Shown: in pieces, positions 7,674-13,564 of the stretch | Position numbering within the stretch: the stretch's first letter is position 1 | How the letters are laid out: each line of letters opens with the position of its first letter | IMG/VR virus record: IMGVR_UViG_3300042562_001318 | Location: 1 to 28,353 of that record | Length of the DNA stretch: 28,353 nt | Strand: one strand, 5' to 3' | DNA from: a virus | The notes under the pieces: model-generated | Database searches by the model: none | What the model was told of the DNA's origin: nothing | Seen by the model: only the letters and a program-made list of their open reading frames with translations | Translations under genes and position numbers: made by a program

Positions 7674-8332
7674 ACCTAATACTAATATCTTTTTTTTTAG
7701 TAGTTGGACAACAGGTTACCATTCCCTTAGAAATCCATGGGCAACCAGGGCAATTCATCAGCATCCCCAGTGTGACCGACTGCAAGTCAGTGCAATGGGT
7801 GGTCCTTGATGTTGGGCTTAATCTGTTTCCTGTGGAGTTATTACGAGACAGTACCACCGCAGTAGTGAGCGCAAATAGTCCTGGTAAATACAGAGTCCTA
7901 GCCTATGCTGCTAAAGGGGATGCAGCCAGCAAACCTGTGATTACTACTGTCATTATTGGTGATCCACCCGAACCCATACCAGCACCGGATGAGGCAGCCA
8001 GCAAACTTCAAAAGGAATTAAAATCACTTTATGTATCACTAAGTGAGGATGATAAACAGGGCAAGGCTAAGAAACTATCTAGCCTTTATGCCAGCTTTGC
8101 CACCACTGTTAAGGGTGAGGAAGTCCAAACCGCAGGGGAGTTATTAGCCCTATGCAAAGAAGCAGTGGGAAGGGTGCTAAGTCCATCCGATTTGCGAGAA
8201 ATAAGAGTGCGGATACAATCAGACTTGGCTGGATTTCCTGAAGATCCCGATACCAAATTAGATGAAAGCTTAAGGAAATCCATGTCTAAAAAATTCACGG
8301 AAATTTCCAAGGCACTAGGCACATTGAAGTGA
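7670..8332 (+). CDS. Secreted or membrane-anchored hypothetical protein
   Basis: This 220-residue protein begins MNLILISFFLVVGQQV, a short hydrophobic N-terminus that reads as a signal peptide or anchor. Next is a beta-rich domain of about 75 residues (VTIPLEIHGQPGQFISI through PGKYRVLAYAAKGD, Ig-like in pattern), a Pro-rich linker (GDPPEPIPAPDE) and a helical C-terminal half. The order signal, Ig-like, Pro linker, helical is one I associate with planctomycete secreted proteins and their phages. The gene overlaps both neighbours (ATGA and GTGA junctions) and directly precedes the papain-like peptidase, so the two may work together, perhaps in lysis. Function unknown. Confidence 0.6.
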   Translation: MNLILISFFLVVGQQVTIPLEIHGQPGQFISIPSVTDCKSVQWVVLDVGLNLFPVELLRDSTTAVVSANSPGKYRVLAYAAKGDAASKPVITTVIIGDPPEPIPAPDEAASKLQKELKSLYVSLSEDDKQGKAKKLSSLYASFATTVKGEEVQTAGELLALCKEAVGRVLSPSDLREIRVRIQSDLAGFPEDPDTKLDESLRKSMSKKFTEISKALGTLK

Positions 8333-9240
8333 CACCAAACAATCTAGGATGGATCCACCCTGATCAGCGCACTCCTTCACAGGTGACCCTAGATGCAGCT
8401 ATAAAATTGCGGATGCCAGCTTTTAGTATCAAGGGCAAATACGCAGAACCAGATAAAGCACTTCTATATCTCTTCATCAAAAACATGAAACCATTCAGCC
8501 AGCAAACTGGAAGCTGTGTGGGCAATGGCCTAGGCATGGCTTTGTGGTGTCTGGAATCCGTTGAGGTAACGCAGCTCGGACAGCTAGAAGATCCTGTCTG
8601 CCCCTTTTGGTTACTTCCTTACGGAAAATCGCGCGAACTCGCAGGGTTAAATGGCAAGGGTGAAGGCAGTTTCGGATCTGCTGCAATAGAGGCACTCACC
8701 AAGTTTGGCACCTTACCCTACAACACACAAGGACTACCACCAGTACAGATCAAAGATGGTGCCATGACCTGGGGAGAGAGTGCCGAGATGCAGTGGAGTG
8801 ATGGTGAATCCATTGCAGAGGTCTGGTTAGCAGCATCAAAAAAACACACGATCAAATCATCGGCAAGGATTACCAAGTGGGAGCAGGGCAAGGCCAGCCT
8901 TATCAATGGATTCCCCATGACCTGCGCTTCTAACTGGGGAGGCCAGATGGATCCACCCATCAAAGGTAACCCATCCATCATTCTAAATAAACGAGTCACC
9001 CAGTGGGGTCATCAGATGTGCTGCCTAGCATGGGCACTGCATCCTGAGTTTGGCGATATTTTTTGGATTCAAAATAGCTGGGGTGTGTGCCATGGGAAAA
9101 GCCCAGGGTATTATTCCGAACCCGATGGTGGATTCTGGATCACCGCTAAAGAATTTCAATGGATCTGCTCAGATGGTGAAGTGTTTGCCCTGAGTAATTT
9201 TGCAGGATTTCCTGCCCAGAAACTAGACTGGTATATCTAG
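8329..9240 (+). CDS. Papain-like (C1-type) cysteine peptidase, candidate lysin
   Basis: This 303-residue protein starts at GTG 8329, overlapping the previous stop. It shows the C1 peptidase signature in order: an oxyanion Gln and nucleophile in FSQQTGSCVGNG (Gln58/Gln59, Cys63), the histidine in QWGHQM (His228), and the asparagine in WIQNSWG (Asn249; papain has NSWG at the same site). There is no signal peptide or propeptide. Between secreted and holin-like genes at the end of the late operon, it could cut peptide cross-links or cell-surface protein during release, a job normally done by NlpC/P60, CHAP or lysozyme folds. A virion-processing role is the alternative. Fold call is firm; substrate is inferred. 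Confidence 0.78.
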   Translation: MTPNNLGWIHPDQRTPSQVTLDAAIKLRMPAFSIKGKYAEPDKALLYLFIKNMKPFSQQTGSCVGNGLGMALWCLESVEVTQLGQLEDPVCPFWLLPYGKSRELAGLNGKGEGSFGSAAIEALTKFGTLPYNTQGLPPVQIKDGAMTWGESAEMQWSDGESIAEVWLAASKKHTIKSSARITKWEQGKASLINGFPMTCASNWGGQMDPPIKGNPSIILNKRVTQWGHQMCCLAWALHPEFGDIFWIQNSWGVCHGKSPGYYSEPDGGFWITAKEFQWICSDGEVFALSNFAGFPAQKLDWYI

Positions 9241-9250
9241 AGGAGATGTT

Positions 9251-9412
9251 ATGAGCTTTATTTTATTCGCTGCCCTGATGGTTAACGCTGATTCAAGTTG
9301 CAAAGAATGCAAAGCATATAACGCAAAGCCAGCTATCAGTTCCAAAGTCCAAGGGAAAAGATTCCAACAACTAGGGAAGAGATTACGCAGAGGTGGTAAA
9401 TCCTGTGTATAG
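9251..9412 (+). CDS. Tiny 53-residue secreted-type protein
   Basis: ATG 9251 is preceded by AGGAG with good spacing. The product starts MSFILFAALMVNADSS, a short hydrophobic N-terminus ending in a plausible signal-peptidase site, followed by a Cys-x-x-Cys (CKEC), a Lys/Arg-rich middle and a final Cys. It overlaps the holin-like gene by 20 bases in another frame. The strong ribosome site and lysis-cassette position argue that it is real. It may be a secreted lysis accessory or spanin-like peptide. No family is recognised. Confidence 0.5.
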   Translation: MSFILFAALMVNADSSCKECKAYNAKPAISSKVQGKRFQQLGKRLRRGGKSCV

Positions 9413-9671
9413 TTTCGACTGGCTAACTATCATTGATCGCTTAGGGCTACCATGCGTGGCCCTAATTGCAATTGGTTATGGCCTACACAACTCTGCTAGA
9501 TGGTTAGGAAATAACATCCTAATGCCCATTCATCAAAGGCACTTGGTTTTTTTAGACCGATTAGAAGCTGGCTTGAATCGGATTGTAGAAACCCAGCACG
9601 ACCAAAGCAGTCAGATAATTAACCTTACACAAAAGATTTCAGACTCGCTGGAATCACAGGAGAAGAAATAA
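9393..9671 (+). CDS. Holin-like protein with one transmembrane segment and coiled-coil tail
   Basis: This 92-residue protein starts at GTG 9393. Residues about 11-33 (LTIIDRLGLPCVALIAIGYG) form one hydrophobic span, followed by a basic junction (HNSARWLGNN) and a long helical, polar tail (HQRHLVFLDRLEAGLNRIV...IINLTQKISDSLE) with heptad character. Size, topology and position next to the peptidase fit a holin or pinholin, or a membrane-anchored lysis regulator. No family-specific motif is seen, so the assignment rests on topology and context. The stop overlaps the next start (TAATG). Confidence 0.5.
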   Translation: MVNPVYSFDWLTIIDRLGLPCVALIAIGYGLHNSARWLGNNILMPIHQRHLVFLDRLEAGLNRIVETQHDQSSQIINLTQKISDSLESQEKK

Positions 9672-10000
9672 TGTTACTACCATTTCCACAAGACCTCCCT
9701 ATTGAGGGTGTAGGAATCTTAATCGACAGACTCAGGGGTAAACCCATTCCCCTGCAAACAGCCCTGAACGCAGCTTGGAATTTGGCAGGGTATGCTGCCA
9801 CCCAAGTACCCCTGACCCCACCTAAAGATGAACCTGTGCAGGACTATCCTATCTCGGATGCTGAGGTGGTCACCTTATTAGAGAAACTTCAAGGCGAATA
9901 CCTACCAGCACCAGCAGGGGCACCCATTGAATTTGCAATCATCCCCTGGAAAATTGTGTTGAAAGTTCTGATCAAGATGCTGATCAATGCTGCCCTATAG
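9671..10000 (+). CDS. Hypothetical protein of the late operon
   Basis: This 109-residue protein starts in a TAATG overlap. It has a Pro-rich beginning (LLPFPQDLPIEGV), a helix (LQTALNAAWNLAGYAATQ), an acidic middle and an amphipathic C-terminal helix (IIPWKIVLKVLIKMLINAAL) that could associate with a membrane. Position after the holin-like gene allows a lysis role, but nothing in the sequence proves it. I do not recognise the family. Confidence 0.5.
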   Translation: MLLPFPQDLPIEGVGILIDRLRGKPIPLQTALNAAWNLAGYAATQVPLTPPKDEPVQDYPISDAEVVTLLEKLQGEYLPAPAGAPIEFAIIPWKIVLKVLIKMLINAAL

Positions 10001-10319
10001 ATTGTTCTTTGGTAAACCCAGATCTTCAAGGTGGGTTTCTGTAAGGAAGTCCCACCTTATTTCCAACCCTTTTTGTGCTGGGTGTGGGTGTGCCGACCCT
10101 ACGAAATTGAATGTCCACCACATCACCCCCTACCATGTTGACCCCAGTAAGGAACTATCCTCAGATAACTTAATCACCTTGTGTGAATCCAGTGCCAAGT
10201 GTCACTGGGTACTCGGGCATTTATTAGATTGGAAATCATGGAACCCAGACATTAGAATAGATTCTCAAAGATACTTTAGGAAATTGGAAAATAAACCAGT
10301 ATGGAAACGAACAACCTAG
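9987..10319 (+). CDS. HNH endonuclease-like protein
   Basis: This 110-residue protein overlaps the preceding gene by 14 bases. It has the HNH arrangement: CAGC (Cys30, Cys33), the catalytic-strand motif VHHITP (His44, His45), NLITLC (Asn61 to Cys66) and CHWVLGH (Cys72, His73, His78). The four cysteines fit a structural zinc site. It lies with late genes and away from the packaging HNH gene at 19399, so it could be a free-standing homing nuclease or an accessory in DNA metabolism. The fold is clear from motifs; the role is not. Confidence 0.7.
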   Translation: MLPYRLFFGKPRSSRWVSVRKSHLISNPFCAGCGCADPTKLNVHHITPYHVDPSKELSSDNLITLCESSAKCHWVLGHLLDWKSWNPDIRIDSQRYFRKLENKPVWKRTT

Positions 10320-10331
10320 GAGAAGGTTTCC

Positions 10332-10721
10332 ATGCGCAGAATGATCCATTGTCTTTTATGTGGTGAATTCAAGCCCCACAAGTCTCGTTATCTGTGCATG
10401 AAATGTTATCAAAATCCCCTCTCTAAAAATCTTAAGATACCAGTAAACTTCAGAGTGGAACGGATGGACCGTGAAGAGGTCGTCAGGTGCCCAGTTTTGC
10501 CACCCGATGAACCAACCATGGCAAAGCCTGGCACACAGGAAAAGATCGAAATCCTGACCGCACGATGGGCAGCAAACAGACTCTTATACCACCCCGATGA
10601 TAGTAAGGAAAACTACCAGCCGATAGTGCCAGAGGTGGGGGATGTGGACTGGACCAGCACTAAACCATCGGCATCTAAAAAGATTTTTAGGCTGACTTGT
10701 GATGCCCCAGAAGAGGATTAA
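10332..10721 (+). CDS. Zinc-ribbon hypothetical protein
   Basis: This 129-residue protein is preceded by TAGGAGAAGG. The N-terminus CLLC...YLCMKC (Cys7, Cys10, Cys22, Cys25) forms a probable zinc ribbon. A second conserved-looking block is 'PTMAKPGTQEKIEILTARW' with 'LLYHPDD', a pattern I have seen in hypothetical phage proteins. It is the last gene before the attachment region. A nucleic-acid-binding role is plausible. This gene shows that the DNA left of the attachment core is still phage. Confidence 0.55.
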   Translation: MRRMIHCLLCGEFKPHKSRYLCMKCYQNPLSKNLKIPVNFRVERMDREEVVRCPVLPPDEPTMAKPGTQEKIEILTARWAANRLLYHPDDSKENYQPIVPEVGDVDWTSTKPSASKKIFRLTCDAPEED

Positions 10722-10724
10722 TCT

Positions 10725-10954
10725 GTACTACATTTCAACCCAAATAACCACTATATACACATGAAAACGGATGCTAAACAGTACGACCAAACGCAACATA
10801 AAGCCTTAAATCAAAGGGGATTACAAGGATTTTAGGGGGTGTTGTATGATAGGTTGGGGTGGAAGAGGTCGCAGGTTCAAATCCTGTATCCCCGACTAGG
10901 GTTTGGTGAAAAAAAGGTGTGGTCAAAAAGTAGTACTGTACTACTTAGTACCAC
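10725..10954. repeat. Heptamer GTACNAC cluster flanking the att core (candidate integrase arm sites)
   Basis: GTACTAC occurs at 10725-10731 and 10938-10944, GTACGAC at 10781-10787, GTACCAC at 10948-10954, and the inverted form GTAGTAC at 10930-10936. Two copies lie left of the core and three lie right of it, as the arm-type sites of lambda-like integrases do. Assignment as integrase or excisionase sites is inferred. Confidence 0.45.
10854..10895 (+). other. attP core: 3' half of tRNA-Pro(GGG)
   Basis: The sequence reads as a tRNA from the anticodon loop to the discriminator: loop TTGGGGT with anticodon GGG (10856-10858), 3' anticodon stem GGAAG, variable loop AGGTC, T-arm GCAGG/TTCAAAT/CCTGT (10871-10887), acceptor strand ATCCCCG and base A10895, followed by CTA where CCA would be expected. 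The 5' anticodon-stem strand (expected CTTCC) is ATAGG, so there is no complete tRNA gene. A fragment beginning at the anticodon loop beside an integrase is the classic attachment core of tRNA-targeting phages. Confidence 0.8.
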
Positions 10955-10966
10955 ATCTGCTATGAT
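10928..10966 (+). promoter_or_regulatory. Palindrome plus extended -10 element upstream of integrase
   Basis: AAGTAGTACTGTACTACTT (10928-10946) is a perfect 9-bp inverted repeat around T10937. Twelve bases further is TGCTATGAT (10958-10966), an extended -10 element. The palindrome covers the -35 region, so a protein bound there could control the integrase promoter. No good -35 hexamer is present. Confidence 0.45.
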
Positions 10967-11013
10967 TCTTTGCATGTCAGCTACTTTGGCTGGCTTTCTA
11001 AAGGGTTGTAGTC

Positions 11014-12201
11014 ATGAAGAAAATTAAAGTGCCTGGGCTTTTACATCATAAGGCTAGGGATCTGGGTTACTCCATTGACCCACGCAATCGCAAGACCACC
11101 TACCATGGACCATTCGGTCTGGCCCAAACCACCGCAAACTATAAAAAATGGTTGTCAGAATATCTGGCCCAGGCTGATACCCAGATCCCAACCACACCCA
11201 CCGATAAAAAAGATCCTACCATTGCTGACCTTGTTGTGCACTTCTCCAAGTGGGCTGATATGTATTTCAGAAACCCTGCCACAGGTAAACCCACTAGCCA
11301 GATCCATGTTTTGAAATCAGCAATTCGGGAGCTTAAAGATTATCTGCAAACACCGATTGCAGAATTCACCCCTAGGGATCTCATCGCAGTCAGGGCTGGA
11401 TTGGTTCATCGTGACATCATGCCCCAGTCTATCTTTACCAAGAGAAAAAAACTAACCATCTCATCAGTCAATGGCTTGATCATTAAGATCAGGATGATGT
11501 TTAAAAGGGGTGTGGAATGGGGCTTGGTTCCCATCAATGTTTTTTCGGCACTCATGTGTGTCAAACCTTTGTCCTGGCGAACTGCTCCAACACTCCGAGA
11601 CCCTGCCCCAATTCAGCCTGTCGATGAGGCACACCTTGACCGCATTCAACCCCACCTTGCTCCGGTCTATCGGGTACTCATGTCTGTCCACCTTGCTACT
11701 GGGATGAGGATCAAAGAATTGATCGGGATGCGCTGGTCTGAAATCTCACAACATCCAGTTAAGCCTTGGCTCTATGTCTACCAGCCCACCACGCACAAGA
11801 ACTCCCACCGAAAACAAGACCGGAAGATCTTTATCCATGAATCATTCGTCAACCTAATGAAGATGACTAGGAAACCACTCTGGGAAAAAGACTTTGTGTG
11901 GTGCAGTAAAGGTAAGGGGATTAATGCTGGCTACTCAGGGCAGATGACCACGGCTGCATATTATCTCGCTGTCAAAAGTGCGATCAAGAAACATAACAAG
12001 ATCTCTAAGGTGAAGGTTCCCAACTTCACACCACTTCAGATCAGGCACACAGTAGCTACAAAAATAAATGAGTCTCATGGAATCCAAGCAGTGGCAGCAG
12101 TGCTGGGGCATGCGAAAATAAACACGGCCCAAATCTACGCTGAAACAAGCTTTACTGCTGCCATGGAGATTGCTGAAGTTACTCAAGTTAATTCCAGATA
12201 A
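11014..12201 (+). CDS. int: Tyrosine-type integrase
   Basis: This 395-residue site-specific recombinase would insert the phage at a host tRNA-Pro gene. The N-terminal part contains a SAM-like core-binding domain (about 67-175). The C-terminal catalytic domain (about 200-390) shows Arg232 in ATGMRIKEL, Lys262 in THKNSH, Arg344 in TPLQIRHTVAT, His366 in VLGHAKI and the nucleophile Tyr375 in TAQIYAE. The box II histidine (normally HxxR) is Leu341 here, an unusual substitution that some divergent phage integrases tolerate at this position. The gene lies 118 bases from the att core. An extended -10 element and a palindrome precede it. The start at 11014 has only a weak AAGGG ribosome site. Confidence 0.9.
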   Translation: MKKIKVPGLLHHKARDLGYSIDPRNRKTTYHGPFGLAQTTANYKKWLSEYLAQADTQIPTTPTDKKDPTIADLVVHFSKWADMYFRNPATGKPTSQIHVLKSAIRELKDYLQTPIAEFTPRDLIAVRAGLVHRDIMPQSIFTKRKKLTISSVNGLIIKIRMMFKRGVEWGLVPINVFSALMCVKPLSWRTAPTLRDPAPIQPVDEAHLDRIQPHLAPVYRVLMSVHLATGMRIKELIGMRWSEISQHPVKPWLYVYQPTTHKNSHRKQDRKIFIHESFVNLMKMTRKPLWEKDFVWCSKGKGINAGYSGQMTTAAYYLAVKSAIKKHNKISKVKVPNFTPLQIRHTVATKINESHGIQAVAAVLGHAKINTAQIYAETSFTAAMEIAEVTQVNSR

Positions 12202-12235
12202 AATGATTATCTTATTTATTTTTGTTTTTTATTCT
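12196..12235 (+). terminator. Weak terminator-like hairpin after integrase
   Basis: AGATAA (12196-12201) pairs with TTATCT (12207-12212) across a five-base loop and is followed by a long T-rich run. The stem is only six weak pairs and overlaps the stop codon, so termination would be inefficient. From here to 12379 I see no gene. Confidence 0.25.
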
Positions 12236-12379
12236 TTTTATGTTTGACCAGCTGATTTCAAATGCTAACTTGTTCAGATCTAATGAGTCACGGATGACCA
12301 GTGGTGGCAGGATGCCAACCAGAAATCACAATTGATTTTCGGTCCACACATCATACGTTTCCCGAAAGGATTCCTGCCC

Positions 12380-12679
12380 ATGCCTTTGACTCTGTTTATT
12401 AATGATTTGCAAAACCCCTGCCTAAACCCCCCAGACATGGTTTCCCCCCCCCCCCTGTTTAATTTATCTCAAAAGGATGCTGGGAAAAATTGGAAGTTTC
12501 TAACCCAGGCTGAAGAAGAGATACTTGTAGTGCTGAAAGACAGCCCTGATGTTAAAGCAATTGTTGTGGCTAAGTTATTAAAACGCAATAACGACAGCAG
12601 TTTCAGAACCATCTTGGCGAACCTTGTTGAAAGGCAGATTCTTAACAAGAGTCGCAAGGGTTATGTTCTAATAAAATAA
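12380..12679 (+). CDS. Small winged-helix regulator with poly-C tract near its start
   Basis: I choose ATG 12380 because AAAGGA (12365-12370) precedes it at nine bases; an in-frame TTG at 12332 and an ATG at 12437 are alternatives. The product has about 99 residues. After a Pro-rich start interrupted by a 12-C tract (codons for SPPPL), the last 60 residues read as a winged helix: LTQAEEEILVVLKDSPDVKA, VAKLLKRNN, SFRTILANLVERQIL, SRKGYVLIK (helix-turn-helix followed by a beta wing). It lies between the integrase and a strong terminator, a usual place for lysogeny control genes. Target and effector are unknown. Slippage in the C tract would shift the frame before the DNA-binding domain. Confidence 0.6.
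   Translation: MPLTLFINDLQNPCLNPPDMVSPPPLFNLSQKDAGKNWKFLTQAEEEILVVLKDSPDVKAIVVAKLLKRNNDSSFRTILANLVERQILNKSRKGYVLIK
12444..12455 (+). repeat. Homopolymer of 12 C inside regulator gene
   Basis: Twelve consecutive C residues lie within the first third of the winged-helix gene. Tracts of this length are prone to replication slippage and also to sequencing error. Confidence 0.85.
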
Positions 12680-12697
12680 TATTTTTATCCTAAATAT

Positions 12698-12730
12698 AGC
12701 CAGTAGGAAATATCCCTGCTGGCTTTTTTT
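12698..12730 (+). terminator. Rho-independent terminator after winged-helix gene
   Basis: AGCCAGTAGG (12698-12707) pairs with CCTGCTGGCT (12715-12724), ten pairs with one G-T, across a seven-base loop and is followed at once by a T run. It separates the integrase/regulator unit from the early replication genes. Confidence 0.85.
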
Positions 12731-12858
12731 ACGCCTATTCCTCACCTAATTAGCAAAGTCTGACATTGTCCAACTGTTGTTAGCCAGCTGTCAAGCAGAT
12801 TTAATTCAATCACTTGCTTAGAATTCTTTTTAGATGAACAACATCTGAAAGGAAACTA

Positions 12859-13170
12859 ATGGAAAACTTTAAAGAACTTATCCCAGCAAACTCTATATCT
12901 GTGCAGCAACTTGCTACTGCATGGGGCAGGAGCATCAACCAGATTTATTGCTGGATCAATGAGGGTGTGGATATACCTGGTGGAAGTCAAAGGGTTTATC
13001 TGCGAGCAGTTCGCATCGGCAAAAAATTTGCCATCACCCCCAGTCAAGCTGCGGACTTTATCAAAGACTGCAACCCAACCCCAGAAGCAACCAAGGAAAT
13101 CAAAGGCAAAACTAAATCCAAGCTGGACTCGGCAACCACAGCCGAAGCTCTCGCTTGGTTACAGAGTTAA
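12859..13170 (+). CDS. HTH DNA-binding protein, DUF1580/excisionase-like
   Basis: This 103-residue protein starts after GAAAGGAAAC. Residues about 12-68 (ISVQQLATAWGRSINQIYCW, INEGV, VYLRAVRIGKKFAITPSQAADFI) have the MerR/excisionase winged-HTH layout: helix pair, 'W...G' turn, and a wing with 'RIGKKFAIT'. The pattern resembles DUF1580, a family I associate with Planctomycetes. The tail is basic. It is the first gene after the terminator and opens the early operon. It could be an excisionase, a transcription activator or a replication accessory. The 128 bases upstream contain no promoter I can defend. Confidence 0.6.
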   Translation: MENFKELIPANSISVQQLATAWGRSINQIYCWINEGVDIPGGSQRVYLRAVRIGKKFAITPSQAADFIKDCNPTPEATKEIKGKTKSKLDSATTAEALAWLQS

Positions 13171-13182
13171 CAAGGAGGTTAC

Positions 13183-13395
13183 ATGACACCAGCGCAAGTT
13201 CAGCTAATGCTCGAACTGCTAACCAAAGCTAACGAGTATAGCAACCAACTACACCCTGAGAACACTGACCGAGAGCAAAAGAATATTGAACGGAGGTTTA
13301 AAAAAACTTTGGAATCCATGTGTGAATATCTGGCAGTGATGACCGAACCACCATCAGGAGGCTATGGCAATGGCACTGATTCTAAAACGATTTGA
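13183..13395 (+). CDS. Small hypothetical helical protein
   Basis: This 70-residue protein has a strong AAGGAGG site before ATG 13183. It is mostly helical and charged (QLMLELLTKANEYSNQL, DREQKNIERRFKKTLESM) with a Gly-rich end. Its 3' end overlaps the next gene. No family is recognised. Early position and strong translation signal suggest a regulatory or host-takeover peptide. Confidence 0.5.
   Translation: MTPAQVQLMLELLTKANEYSNQLHPENTDREQKNIERRFKKTLESMCEYLAVMTEPPSGGYGNGTDSKTI
13356..13361 (+). promoter_or_regulatory. Ribosome site AGGAGG deciding the CsrA-like start
   Basis: AGGAGG lies two bases before ATG 13364 but eight before ATG 13370. The second distance is the normal one, which supports a start at 13370, where the protein would begin MALILKR like CsrA. 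Confidence 0.6.
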
Positions 13396-13564
13396 TGATG
13401 AAGTTATTCTAGTGCGCCATGAGGCTGCACCCACCGAAGTTTTGCAGATTTCCATCAGGCGAAATGACACTGATGGCAGTTTTAAAGTTGCGTTAACTGG
13501 CCCGATAAGCTTTGACATTATCCGAGGAGAACTAAAAAATGACCCAAGTAAAACCAAGAAGTGA
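13370..13564 (+). CDS. CsrA-like small RNA-binding protein (divergent)
   Basis: This 64-residue protein has the CsrA outline: first strand MALILKRF (CsrA: MLILTRR), alternating strands (DDEVILV, VLQISIRRN), the central 'FKVALTGPISFDIIRGEL' (CsrA: 'VRIGINAPK.V.VHREEI') with the conserved Arg before Glu, and a basic tail. It lies inside overlaps with both neighbours in the early operon. CsrA dimers bind GGA in mRNA leaders and block translation, so a phage copy could redirect host or phage translation. The conserved GLN/NAP region is altered (TGP), so RNA specificity may differ. Similarity is seen by eye only. Confidence 0.5.
   Translation: MALILKRFDDEVILVRHEAAPTEVLQISIRRNDTDGSFKVALTGPISFDIIRGELKNDPSKTKK

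Noticed and set aside
10815-10895. A complete tRNA gene, using AGGGGAT at 10815 as the 5' acceptor strand
   Set aside because: The acceptor has a mismatch, no D-arm can be drawn, and the 5' anticodon-stem strand does not pair with the 3' strand. Only the 3' half is tRNA-like, as expected for an att core.
10839-11027. A 62-residue frame across the attachment region
   Set aside because: It reads through the tRNA fragment and the int promoter region and has no homology-like features.
12911-13186. An alternative frame overlapping the DUF1580-like gene
   Set aside because: The 12859 frame has the ribosome site and a recognisable HTH; this one is a basic, pattern-less shadow.
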